Part shown: piece by piece, positions 11,429 through 22,829 of the stretch
How the letters are laid out: every line of letters begins with the position of its first letter
Position numbering within the stretch: position 1 is the stretch's first letter
From: Gerris lacustris
Lineage: Eukaryota; Arthropoda; Insecta; Hemiptera; Gerridae
DNA length: 64,000 bases
NCBI GenBank assembly: GCA_951217055.1
Contig: OX578282.1
Span: 72,011,092 to 72,075,091 of the forward strand
Reading direction: 5' to 3'
Notes under the pieces: model-generated
Database searches by the model: none
What the model was told of the DNA's origin: nothing
What the model saw: the letters and a program-made list of their open reading frames with translations, nothing else
Translations under genes and position numbers: made by a program

Positions 11429-11494
11429 CTGGTCGTGTACACTAAAAAATGACAGTATGAACTCCGACTTCTAGCACGTCACAGAGCCAACTGC

Positions 11495-11585
11495 ATTTTA
11501 CAGTGTGTGGCGCACGGCGCGCCAAAATAAAAAATGGCACGGCGTGCAATGCATGTGTAGTGTATGGGCCGCTTAAGAGCCGCTT
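11495..11585. repeat. GC-rich segment related to the foldback
   Basis: GGCACGGCGTGCAATGCATG followed by GTAGTGTATGGGCCGC repeats words found in both foldback arms, and GGCGCGCC occurs in both places. With 10755-11099 it brackets the MADF-like fragment and may be the other end of the same element. Confidence 0.55.
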
Positions 11586-11589
11586 AATA

Positions 11590-13147
11590 ATCAGTTTCGA
11601 AATTCATGATCGATTGATTCATTTATCGAAATTAATGAATCTGACATTTTCTAATAAAATAAACAATATAAAAATAATAGACAGCCACATAGCTTCCTCG
11701 CATCCTATCATGTACTTTATTCTTATATTAACATTAACATTATTGTTATTTTAGATTATTGTTATATTTTTTATTTTGTAAAAACTATTAATAGTTTTAC
11801 CGATCTTTAACACTTCATAGCGGTGTCGCTGTTGGTTTTACTAAAAAATTGTATTTGAAAAAATGTCTCACTGAATACATGAAAAAATGTCTCATTGAAT
11901 GAAATTTGGCATACTTATTCTTAAAATTCATACCCCAAAATAATTATTTTTGTTCTAAATTTGGTGTGTCTTCGGTTTTTTTACACCGAAAAAATCTAGT
12001 TTACGAGATATTGATGAAAATAAATAAAATTAAGATGAAAATTGGAAACGCATTTTAAATAAAATGTAATGGCAACATATTGCAAAACATTTGTCGAAAA
12101 AAAAAGTCGAGTTTACATTTTTGTAGCGACACGGTAAGCGATGTTTTTTTACAATATGAAATACCAAGACTAAACAATATTATATTTAATACATTTTTTT
12201 AGTACGAAACAGGACAATTTTTTTAACAATATAAATATAAATCCTAAGACCTAAAAAAATATAAATAAAATTTAAACACTTATTGGACAGATCAAATGAA
12301 GTGGGTGATGTAATATTTTTTTATTTAAATAATAAATAATGGTAATGGTTACAGAATTGTAAGTTATCTTTATGATTATGTCTCTCTTACTCTATGAGTA
12401 AGACGTTGACATGAGACTCGCTACAAAATATCTCAAAACATAAGAATTATTGTAAATACTTCACTACAGATTATACATATAGATGCTTGGCCGCTTGGCA
12501 GACACTAAAAAAAGGGGCATAATGAGATGTTTATATTAATTATTTAGACTTCCAACTATTTAGATTAGTTATGATTAACTATTTAGACTATGTTATCTGA
12601 CTTACAATGTTTAAATTTTTTTTGACTATCAGGGACAAAGATAAGTTATTCAGTTCCAAATGACTAAAATGTATCTAGATAGACAAATATAAATTTTTAT
12701 ATTTCTTATATAGAGGTTTTACCATATAGTGATGTCATTTAGATTACCGAATTTTTACATTATTGAGCTACAAGTTTTTCCTATTAGTAGGGTAATCAAT
12801 ATTTTTTAACAAGGTATGTACAACAAAATTTTGATATTCCCACAATATTTCGTGTATACACATTATAATGTGTAATGAATAATATAATTTGTATTTTTAC
12901 TGTTGAAAACAAAAAGTTCTTAGAATGAGGGTGTTAAAAACAGTAAAAGACTCAGTTTCATGTTGTTGTTAAATGAAACAAAGAGAGAGTAACCCGATCT
13001 TATTATAGTTTCCCTGAATGGTTTTGCTAGGACTAACGATGAGATAGAATTGTTTCAAGGAATCTTTTGGACGAACGAAATATGTGTATACATTTTTAAC
13101 ACAATCACAATTTAAAGATTTACTTTATTTATGAACACTTGTGACAT
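11590..13147. other. AT-rich DNA, no gene or named repeat
   Basis: No frame has convincing protein features, and I see no clear repeat boundary in about 1.5 kb. Confidence 0.6.
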
Positions 13148-13168
13148 CCGGTAGGAACTTCCTACCGG
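13148..13168. repeat. Perfect 10-bp palindrome with 1-nt centre
   Basis: CCGGTAGGAA at 13148-13157 is mirrored by TTCCTACCGG at 13159-13168. It lies 30 bp left of a hAT-like terminus. Confidence 0.9.
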
Positions 13169-13197
13169 GTGTCTCGTGACTGTCGTGACACGACATG

Positions 13198-13765
13198 CAG
13201 TGGCGTAGGAACGGGGGGGGGACTATCGGGCTTGAGGCCCCCCCCCCGTCAGATTTTAAGAGGCTATAAAATTACAAATAAAATAAAAATTAGTACATGG
13301 GTATGTCTAAAACTGCTTAAAATGCTGTTTTCGAACATTCATTTTCCAAAATTTTCCTGGGGGAGGACCCCCGGACCCCCTTTCTATAGGGGGGGGGGGG
13401 GGGGGGGGGAGAGAGAGAGGGTAGGTTGTAGTCTAGCACTTACCCTAGGCACCTACTAAGAGTATTTAAGGAGCCCCCACCATAAATCCCCCCTAATAAT
13501 TAACTGCAGACGACGCCCATGACTTACAGTAAGATATTGCACTGCAGTAAGCATCAGCATAACATTTTCTAACGAATACGTTCTAAAACAGTTGTTTTGT
13601 TTGTTTATTAGTTGTACTTTTTTTTTGGGGGGGGGGGGAGGAGCAGCTGCTTTTTGAATAAGTAGTTCCCTTGTCTTGTTACCACTCAAATACCCCCCCC
13701 CCCCCCCAATTTAAACTGACTCAAAATGTGCCCCCCCCCAGACCTAGCCGCTGGATACGCCACTG
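13198..13765. mobile_element. hAT-like non-autonomous element with long G and C runs
   Basis: The left end CAGTGGCGTAGGAACGGGG and the right end (reverse complement CAGTGGCGTATCCAGCGG) share a CAGTGGCGTA terminus common in hAT elements. The interior contains a 21-G run at 13389-13409 and further runs of about 9-15 G or C near 13215, 13240, 13630, 13690 and 13732. I did not find matching 8-bp target duplications, so the boundaries may be altered. It has no transposase. Confidence 0.55.
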
Positions 13766-14239
13766 GGTGGCATATTGTTTTTCTTGTCTATTCAATGAAA
13801 TGACTCCAGGTCCAGGTTCCTCGTTTTGTTTCTGTGCATTACACCTCCTCCTCATTTCTTCATTGAATTTCTGTCTTTATGTTTATTTTAGAGATTGCTT
13901 AGAAAATCGTGAATAGATGGTGAAATTTTTATTAACTGGTTAAATAGAATTAATAAAACTATAAACTATAAAGGCAGCTCAAAACTCTCGAAGAAACGTT
14001 TTGCCGTTATTCTCGGCCAATATGCACGAGAACGAGAGGTTCTTTGGGTAATTTTAAAAAAATGTGACTCTTTGACAATTCTGAGCAAACCTTTATGTCC
14101 AAAATTTATTTTTAAGATTTTGATTCAGCTAGTGCTTTATTTTGATGCTGAACATCTATACATAAGAATATGTATGTGGGTCGCGGGATTTTTAAGTTTT
14201 AATATTTTTTATCAATTTTTAAATAAAAAAAGGCAAGTT
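13766..14239. other. No recognised gene; partial internal duplication
   Basis: A segment at about 14125-14185 (CTAGTGCTTTATTTTGATGCTGAACATC) recurs at about 14740-14790, preceded in both places by a diverged GTGACtcttTGA stretch. A 103-codon frame at 14072-14383 has no recognisable domain. Confidence 0.45.
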
Positions 14240-15340
14240 TTTTTAGTCACATTAGTTACAGGAATTTTCTTCTACTTACCTATTTGCAAAATGGTATTTA
14301 CCACCAAACGACAATTGGAAATCGTCACACAGACTCAAAACAATATTATTGTCTACTCAGGACATTTCTTACATTGGTTTTAATTTGTGAAAAAATGAAT
14401 TAATTATAATTTTGTCACGATAGTTACCGTTCAAGTTCCTTTAATTAAAGTTCCTGGTCATAGCAATTTTTGTAAGCTAATTAGATTTAATTTCCTAAAT
14501 AAGTCATTGTACACTCAACTCTATGATGGGGACGAAGTTTTTTTATTTTAAAAAATAACCTATTTAAATTCAATTTTTTAGTAACTATCGTGACATGTAG
14601 TACGCTGGGTAACTAATGTGACATCTATCTTGTTCCTTGGTAACTATCGTGACAAGTGTCGTGCTCCTCTAAAGTTAGGCATGATAAAATAGTTAAAGCG
14701 ACATTTTCAAAAAAAGTGACACTGAACAACTTTGAGCCAACTAGTGCTTTATTTTGACGCTGAACATCTATACAACAAGAATATGTATGTGAAAAGTAAC
14801 TATCGTGGCTTATAAACTAAAACATGGAGGCCAAGCCACACTAATGTATTAATGCTTTCAAAGGAAAGCATAAGTATTCTGTATATAACTGGGGTATTCT
14901 CAAAAAAAATAATAACCTTTAAATGCACTTTTAAATACTAAAATGTATGGTAACTATTGTCACTTTGAATAAACATACGCCCCATGATTTTTTAAGAGAA
15001 TTGTTGTGTGACCGAGGCTTACTTCAGAAGACGCGGAGACGATCTTTAGGTTATAAAGGAATGATTCTTTTATCTGTAAAACACTGAAATCTCGCCCTCA
15101 GTCAAACAGTGCAGCCAATTTTTTAGTAACTATTGAGATGACCGATTGCTGGGACAAGCCTTTTTATTAAATTCCCGACAAGTTACACTGAAATAAGAAA
15201 GAAATTATATTTAGTATCACAAAGTACATTATATTTCCTATCTAGGATCATAGTTAGAAAGTCAAAGAAAATTATTTTTTGAACATTTTTGAGCATGGTA
15301 ACTTAGGTTAAAAGGGACTGGGACATAACTATCGTGACCT
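14240..15340. repeat. Region with a recurring GTAACTATCGTGAC 14-mer
   Basis: GTAACTATCGTGAC or a close variant occurs at 14246 (minus), 14414 (minus), 14581, 14609, 14640, 14796, 14950, 15126 and 15326. The intervals are irregular (about 28-200 bp) and both orientations occur. No surrounding protein is recognised. The motif may be a subterminal transposase- or factor-binding repeat of a decayed DNA transposon. Confidence 0.6.
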
Positions 15341-15536
15341 TTTTGTATATATAAATTTAAATTTCTCCTCCCTAAAAAGGATATTCAAGAATCTGACTAC
15401 ACCAAAATGACGAATTTAATCTATAGAAACGTGTTTATCTACGATTGATACGAAATATAAACATTATATCTCTGTTTAGATGCGTAGAAAGTGATACTTT
15501 ACGTACTTGTATTCATTACGTATGCGCGTCATAGTT

Positions 15537-15592
15537 CTGAAGAATTCCTCTTCTTTACCACGCTAGCGCGGTAAAGAAGAGGAATTCTTCAG
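15537..15592. repeat. 56-bp near-perfect hairpin
   Basis: CTGAAGAATTCCTCTTCTTT... at 15537-15559 is mirrored exactly at 15570-15592 (23 bp). The 10-nt centre contains the palindrome CGCTAGCG. The related copy near 54595 keeps only a degenerate version. Confidence 0.95.
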
Positions 15593-15690
15593 CTTTACGC
15601 ACGATTAGCGAGTTTGTTTACATTTAACAAGACTAATTTGCTGTTTGTTTAATAAAATTAATTTTTATATCGAGTTTTTTGTGAAAATCA

Positions 15691-15840
15691 ATGAGTGATT
15701 TAAATGATTATGACGAATATGAGGAGAATAATACGCTTCCCGAAATAATTCGGCACAAAATACAATTAATGAATTAATGTCATCTTTATCAAAAGAGAAA
15801 TACGAACTTGTATACTGGAAGTTCATTTTTTTCTGTATTT
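15691..15840 (+). pseudogene. Short acidic N-terminus, possibly Crypton-like recombinase remnant
   Basis: ATG 15691 opens an acidic start (MSDLNDYDEYEENN). A second frame then encodes LMSSLSKEKYELVYWKF, the type of sequence that opens the N-terminal domain of Crypton/DIRS-like tyrosine recombinases (S-K-x-x-Y-x-x-x-Y-x-x-F). The copy at 54704 retains AATT where this one has a 4-nt gap near 15754, which explains the frame change. No catalytic domain is present. The family call is tentative because the match is short. Confidence 0.3.
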
Positions 15841-16040
15841 ATTATTTAAATCTAACAATCGAAAATAAAGTACGGTACGCAACTCGTGCGAAAACGGCAT
15901 TTTGCATTGCTCGTGTGGTTTTACCACCCTCGCTGTCGCTCGGGTGCAAACTCCTCACTCGCATGCAAAATGCTACTTTCCGCACTCGACGCGTAATGTA
16001 CTATTGTGGGGTTGTAGATTTTTTTAATTATTTGGAGTGC

Positions 16041-17046
16041 AAGTAATTTTTTTTTAACTCGCGGACAGTGAAAGTGTCACTTTTTTTGAAAATGACCCCT
16101 TTACACTTTCTTGCCATTTCGCGTTTCCAATCATTTTTAAAATAATTATGAGTATTTTATTCACCTCTAACCACCTATATAATTATCCTATTTAATTATT
16201 TCTTTCCTTCTTTTACGATTTTTAATTTTTCGAAGCCAAAGAAATTGATATGATAAAAGAGATTTAATCAACTTAATAAATAATAATAACAATAAATAAT
16301 TGAAAAATGATAAGATGTGACTAGTGAAAGATATTGCTTTAATATTATTTTACGAGTACATACAGACATATCTTATCATGTACTTGTACTTAAACATACT
16401 AATGTATACATTTTTATAGGATTTATTGAGTTGCAAATTTATACTAGTAGTCAATGGATAACAAACAATTAGGTACCTATTTTGTTATCAGCTGTTTTTG
16501 GATAATAACAGTTTCGTTTTCGTATAATGGGAAAGACTATAAAAGAAGTAAGGAGATAAATAAACTCAATAGAACGTGGTGGCGGTGTCATGAAAGATTA
16601 CGAGTTAAAAGGGTATCAAACTTTCTTAGAACACAGCAACACAGGAATAGAATTTAAGAATCAGAGTTTTGCGATTCGTTATGATTAATCTTAAATTGAA
16701 TTTTTTATATCATAAGAATTGTTTTTAACAAAAATAATATATAATAATATTGGTCATTGGTAATTAAGACCTACTATCCAAATTCCATTAAAGTCAGACA
16801 AGTAGTTTTTAAGATAAAATGTTGCCACCAACGTTCACAAAAAGTTTAGATGGATCAACAGTGCTGATATTTCTGATTTTTAAGGCATCAATTTTTCGGT
16901 CTTCGGCACGATCACAATGCTTTCGATACCTTTCAACTCGTGTTGTTTTATGTTTTATTATAAAAAATTTAATGTTTTATTTATAAAATTTATATCAGCA
17001 TATCAGCTGTGAATTGAGTTCATTTATTTTGTTTTTACTCTCATAT
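16041..17046. other. AT-rich DNA, no gene recognised
   Basis: No protein-like frame or clear repeat is seen in this kilobase. Confidence 0.6.
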
Positions 17047-17360
17047 AAAGAGAAAGTATTGTGAAGCTCGAAAAATCGATTTTGAGATTTTTATGGATAC
17101 ATGTTGTTTACAAGTTATGAGGTCCCCTAATTCCAAAAAAGTGGTTTTTAAAAAATGTCTGTCGTCTGTGCAAACGCCTGAAGCCTATACTACCGGGCCA
17201 ACGACGAAATTTGGCATACATGTTCGGAAAAATCATACCCCGAGGCGAAATCGATGAATGTATTTTACCACTAAATTTGGGGGCTCTACCCCCCAAAAAC
17301 TGAAAAACCCCAAAAACTGAAAAAACGAGGGAAAAAATTATTTCTCTAAAACGGTTCCGA
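17047..17360 (+). repeat. Dispersed repeat family R (5' half)
   Basis: Shares AGAAAGTATTGTGA, GAGGTCCCCTAATTCCAAAAAAGTG, GTCTGTGCAAACGCCTGAAGC, CCCCGAGGCGAAATCGATGAA and GGGGGCTCTACCCCC with the copies at 55383 and 58881. It has no coding capacity. Confidence 0.8.
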
Positions 17361-17745
17361 CAATTTTTATTAAATAGATGAAGTTTGATTTTTACCCTAC
17401 CTAAAATTCATATTTTAAATTTGAAGTTCACGTTTACGCAAGCGTTACGCGTGAACGCTTGACCGGATAACGTTGTCCAACGGACTCGTCCTGGGCATTG
17501 GTAAAATGAACATGTCTACCAAATTTTATCAAAATTGGTCGACATTTACTCAAGTTATCGTCGCACGTTTCAGGATTCGCGGACACACAGACCGACAGAC
17601 AGACAGAAACAAGACCAAAAATGTTCCCTGATGTCTGAAACGGATTTCAGTCTTGGAATTATTAAAATCGGAGACATAAAAGTTTTTCGTTCTCAAAAGT
17701 GAACACAATGTTTCCGTTACCTTCGGTAAGCTCGGAAGCAAAAAT
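17361..17745 (+). repeat. Second dispersed repeat (CGGACACACAGACCGACAGACAGAC family)
   Basis: Contains a GCGTTACGCG palindromic stretch, TTTCAGGATTCGCGGACACAC, ACAGACAGAAACAAGACC, and TTCCGTTACCTTCGGTAAGC. An inverted partial copy lies at about 18690-18845 (CTAACCGAAAGTAACGGAAG...GGGAACATTTTTGG). It is non-coding. Confidence 0.7.
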
Positions 17746-18304
17746 ATCCACTTTGATTTAATAATAATAATAAAAAAATAAGAAAACAAGTATTTATTGC
17801 TATATAATTATAAAAACGCTTTAACTATATCAATACTATAACTGACTCCCTACTCCTACACTGATGTATCTATCTCCATATTTATTAAAAACATTAGCGC
17901 TCTAGAGTTTTATTTTCTCTACTGAGGGTCCTCACCATTCTTTATCTCATTATTATTATTATTTTTTTTTTTGGTTGTAGTTTTAGTTCCGTTCAACAGC
18001 TCATTAGGTCATCTCATTATTATAATTTATTTTTTATCTTCATATAATATTTCTATGTATGCAACACAAACAAAGAATATATTTATGTGTGTGTGTAAAT
18101 AATGTAATATGTAATTAAAAATATAATGTAATGTATTTACTATGGTGAAATAAAAACAATTCATTCCTTCATTTGACCCCTGGTTTTTCTCATATTTTCG
18201 AATATCTGAAGTACAATTTTAGAAGTTACATACTCTCCTACAATCTTAAATATCGAAACGGAGAAGACAAGAAGAAGAAAGAAAGAAAGAAAAAAAAATA
18301 GTAC
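17746..18304. other. AT-rich DNA, simple repeats only
   Basis: ATT triplets and A/T runs; no gene is recognised. Confidence 0.6.
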
Positions 18305-18596
18305 GGGGGACGCATATCACACAGAAAAACGCACTCCAGAGAAATCCATGTTGCTTCTAGTCCGCCGCGAACTCAGTGAAAAATTACAACTTCAAATCTG
18401 TCAGCCGCGGACAGTCGCCTTATGTTTGACCAGTTTAATGCAATATTATAGACTATAGACCACAGGGTCCGCCGTGCACAGATTCCTTCTGTTCGACAAG
18501 GATAATGCAAAAAAACAGCACACAGAGTCCGCCGCAGACCAAATACTTGTCCGCCGCGGACAGTCCGCTTCCTGTGTGACCGGGCCTTTAAGCTCG
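18305..18596. repeat. GC-rich MITE-like unit with GTCCGCCGCGGAC words
   Basis: GTCCGCCGC/GCGGAC words recur near 18361, 18405, 18469, 18529 and 18550. The right end CTTCCTGTGTGACCGGGCC looks like an inverted GGCCCGGTCACACAG terminus, and a CACACAGAAAAACGCACTC stretch at 18319 could be its diverged partner. It is probably a small non-autonomous DNA transposon. The boundaries are approximate. Confidence 0.45.
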
Positions 18597-19440
18597 GAAA
18601 GAAAAAAAAGAAAAAATATAGGTACACTAATTCTTAAATGCAGAACATACTTTTTTATTCTTGTATAGAATTGTTTATTCTTGCGATATTTAACAGTTAT
18701 TTTTGCTTTCGAGCTAACCGAAAGTAACGGAAGCTATGTGATCGTTCTGAAGAAAGAAACAATTTTATATCTTCGATTTCAAAATTCCAAGACAAAAATT
18801 CGGTTTGGGCATCAGGGAACATTTTTGGTTCCGTGTCTGTCTACATTTATTTATACCTATAGCTTCATAAGTACTTATCTGATTTGTATGAAACGTTTAT
18901 AGTTTATCGAAAGTAACCCGCAGATAGCCCCAGATTAATTAGAGCCGTCTGCGCTCTTTAACTTTTGCTGAATTGAAACAATTCATGTAAAAAGTCAAAA
19001 CAATTTTGACAGATTTAAAAAACGGGGGAAACAATTAAAATAATTAATATAAAAATGTCATTTTTCAAAACTGGTCTTATTTTCAACTTTTTTATTTTTG
19101 GTTTCTGTATTCTTCACCTTAGTTGTATCAATGTGCAAAAATTGAGGAAGATTGAATCACGGGAAGTGGTTACAAATTGGGGAAACGGAAATGTGCGATG
19201 AAACTTACAAAGCAAAGTAATATAAGACCAGTAAAAATTAGACAATAATGGCTTGTAAAAGCATAAAGTCAGTAATATAGGTGATAGGAAGCGAGGAAGC
19301 TATGTGCCACACCAAAAGGCAATGTATTTAAATTTAGAATATAAATAGTATTAGGAAATATAAATATTGAGATTAACTGGCCAAGATTGCAATTTAGCTA
19401 AAGAGTTACGTTGTAAAATTTTGTGCACGCTGAAATAAAA
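18597..19440. repeat. AT-rich DNA with inverted fragments of dispersed repeats
   Basis: About 18690-18845 is an inverted fragment of the repeat at 17361-17745. About 18900-19000 (CGCAGATAGCCCCAGATTAATT...CGCTCTTTAACTTTTGC) is the reverse complement of a segment at about 56780-56860. The rest shows nothing recognisable. Confidence 0.5.
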
Positions 19441-22400
19441 CATATTTTCAGTTAGCGAAATTGTTACAAGACAACAATATGTTCGCTTGGGAGGTGTTAT
19501 TATATTTAATTACCTGCTACAGAGGTATGATTTTTTTTTTCTTTAAAAAAGAAATGTTTTTAATCAAATAACATAATTATTAGTTTTTAATTAAAACTAA
19601 GCAAATAAATAATAAAGTACTTAGGTAATGCACATATGGATCTAAATGATGTTGTAAGTGATATGATCGCTTAGGAGGTGTTTCTATAGTATATTAGCTG
19701 CGCTAAGCAGGCGCGACAAAAAAAAATTCCAAAGAAAGTTTTTTTTAATTATTAAATGATATAATTTTAATTTTCAATTTACTTAAACTCTCAAAGGAAA
19801 GAATTTATGTTATAGGATATTCACATATAGATCCAAATGGTGTTGTATGTGAAATGTTCGCATAGGAGGTGTTTTTATATTATATTGGCTGCTAGGGAGG
19901 TACGACAAAAATCTTTATTTTTATTTTTATTTTTTTTTATTAAATAATGTAATTTTATGTTTTAAATTTTCTTAAACTCTCAAAGGAAAGAATTTATATT
20001 TTAAGGATATGCACATATAGATCCAAATGGTGTTGTATGTGAAATGTTCGCATAGGAGGTGTTTCTATACTATATTGGCTGCAAAGGAGGTACGACAGAA
20101 AAATCTATTTTTTTTTAAAAAAAAGTATTTTTTATTAAATGATATAATTTTTAGTTTTCAATTTACTTAAACTCTCAAAGAAAAGAATTTATATATTTAG
20201 GATATAGACATATAGATCTAAATGGTGTTGTTTGTGAAATGTTCGCATAGGAGGTGTATTTAGATTATATTGGCTGCTAGGGAGGTACGACAAAAATCTT
20301 TATTTTTTTTATTTTTTATTAAATGATGTAATTTTATGTTTTCAATTTACTTAAACTCTCAAAGGAACGGATTTTTGTTTTTAGGATATGCACATATAGC
20401 TCCAAATGGTGTTGTATGTGAAATATTCGCGTAGGAGGTGTTTTTAGATTATATTGGCTGCTAGGGAGGTACGACAGAATTTTTTTTTTTTTTTTTTTTT
20501 TTAAGTATTTTTTATTAAATGATATAATTTTTAGTTTCCAATTTACTTAAACTCTCAAAGGAAAGAATTTATATTTTTAGGATATGCACATATAGATCCA
20601 AATGGTGTTGTATGTGAAATGTTCGCATAGGAGGTGTTTCTATACTATATTGGCTGCTAGGGAGGTACGACAGAATTTTTTTTTTTTTTTTTTTAAAGTA
20701 TTTTTTATTAAATGATATAATTTTTAGTTTCCAATTTACTTAAACTCTCAAAGGAAAGAATTTATATATTTAGGATATGGACATATAGATCCAAATGGTG
20801 TTGTTTGTGAAGTGTTCGCTTAGGAGGTGTTTTTAGATTATATTGGCTGCTAGGGAGGTACGACAATAATCTTTATTTTCAATTTTTCTTTTAAATGATA
20901 TAATTTTTAGTTTCCAAATTACTTAAACTCTCACAAAAAGAAGTTTTGTATTTAGGATATGCACATATAGATCCAAATAGTGTTGTATATGAAATGTTCG
21001 CGTAGGAGGTGTTTTTAGATTAAATTGGCTGCTAGGGTGGTACGACAGAATTTTTTTTTTTTTTAATTATTTTTTATTAAATGATATAATTTTTAATTTT
21101 TAATTTACTTAAACTCTCATAGGAAAGAATTTATGGTTTTAGGATATGCACATATAGATCCAAATGGTGTTGTATGTGAAATGTTCGCGTAGGAGGTGTT
21201 TTTAGATTATATTGGCTGCTAGGGAGGTACGACAGAATTTTTTTTAAAAAAAAGTATTTTTTATTAAATGATATAATTATTGTTAGTTTTCAATTCACTT
21301 AGACTCTCAAAGGAAAGAATTTATGTTTTTAGGATATGCACGCATAGATCCAAATGGTGTTGTAAGTGAAATGTTCGCATAGGAGGTGTATTTAGATTAT
21401 ATTGGCTGCTAGGGAGGTACGACAGAATTTTTTTTAAAAAAAAGTATTTTTTATTAAATGATATAATTATTGTTAGTTTTCAATTCACTTAGACTCTCAA
21501 AGGAAAGAATTTATGTTTTTAGGATATGCACGCATAGATCCAAATGGTGTTGTAAGTGAAATGTTCGCATAGGAGGTGTATTTAGATTATATTGGCTGCT
21601 AGGGAGGTACGACAAAAATCTTTATTTTTTTTATTTTTTATTAAATGATGTAATTTTATATTTTCAATTTACTTAAACTCTCAATGGAAAGAATTTATGT
21701 TTTTAGGATATGCACAAAGAGATTTAGATCTCTAAATGGTGTTGTATGTGAAATGTTCGCATAGGAGGTGTTTTTAGATTATATTGGCTGCTAGGGAGGT
21801 ACGACAAAAAATTATTTTTTTTTTTTATTATTATTTTTTTTTTTATTAAATGATGTAATTTTATGTTTTCAATTTACTTAAACTCTCAAAGGAAAGAATT
21901 TTTGTTTTTAGGATATGCACATATAGATCCAAATGGTGTTGTATGTGAAATGTTCGCATAGGAGGTGTTTTTAGATTATATTGGCAGCTAGGGAGGTATT
22001 CAATTATTTTAATTTTTCAAAAAATCTGTTTAATAATAATAAGTAATTAATAGTTTTTTTACTTAATTAAAACTACACGAATAAATAATTCACTAATGAG
22101 GTTATGGACTTATGGATCAAATTGGTGTTGTATGCACTATGTTCGCTGAGGATGTGTTTTTATATTATAATGGCTCCTAGGGAGGTACGGAAAATCTTTA
22201 TTTATTTTTTTATTACAAAGATTTTCCTTTCCTCCCTAACCCCTAACGTACCTCCGTACCTCCCTAAACTTAAAATGTCACAAGAAAGTAGTTATGTATT
22301 TAGGGTATGCTAAATACACATATAAATCCAAATGGTGTTGTATGTGATAAGTTCGCTTGGGAGTTGTTATTATACTTTATTGGCTGCGCTATGGAGGTAT
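19441..22400. repeat. Satellite array, about sixteen 190-bp units
   Basis: The anchor (G/A)TTCGC is at 19481, 19856, 20046, 20241, 20425, 20621, 20814, 20996, 21183, 21373, 21563, 21755, 21952, 22141 and 22351 (a GATCGC variant is at 19665), so the period is 182-210 bp, mostly near 190. Each unit has GTTCGC-TAGGAGGTGT, TATATTGGCTGCTAGGGAGGTACGAC, a T-rich tract of variable length, TTAAATGATATAATTTT, ACTTAAACTCTCAAAGGAAAGAAT and GCACATATAGATCCAAATGGTG. The units around 21373 and 21563 look identical. No protein is encoded. Confidence 0.95.
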
Positions 22401-22803
<403 letters not shown>

Positions 22804-22829
22804 AACGAAACAACACACGACCGCGAATA

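Larger units (their letters stand above)
15466..16040 (+). repeat. Dispersed element shared with 54480-55015
   Basis: The order of landmarks is the same in both loci: CGAAATATAA, GTTTAGATGC(G/A)TAGAAAGTGAT, a hairpin, GCGAGTTTGTTTACATTTAA, a short coding start, and TCGTGTGGTTTTACCACCCTC...AAAATGCTACTTTCCGCACT. The unit is about 570 bp and ends in a GC-richer, partly palindromic tail. Confidence 0.7.

Noticed and set aside
13169..13689. Gly/Pro-rich ORFs around the G/C runs
   Set aside because: Produced by homopolymer runs inside a hAT-like element.
14072..14383. 103-codon hydrophobic ORF
   Set aside because: No recognisable family; part of it is duplicated non-coding sequence near 14740. 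Left as unassigned.
19441..22400. CRISPR-like array
   Set aside because: Units of about 190 bp are continuous with no unique spacers, and the genome is eukaryotic.
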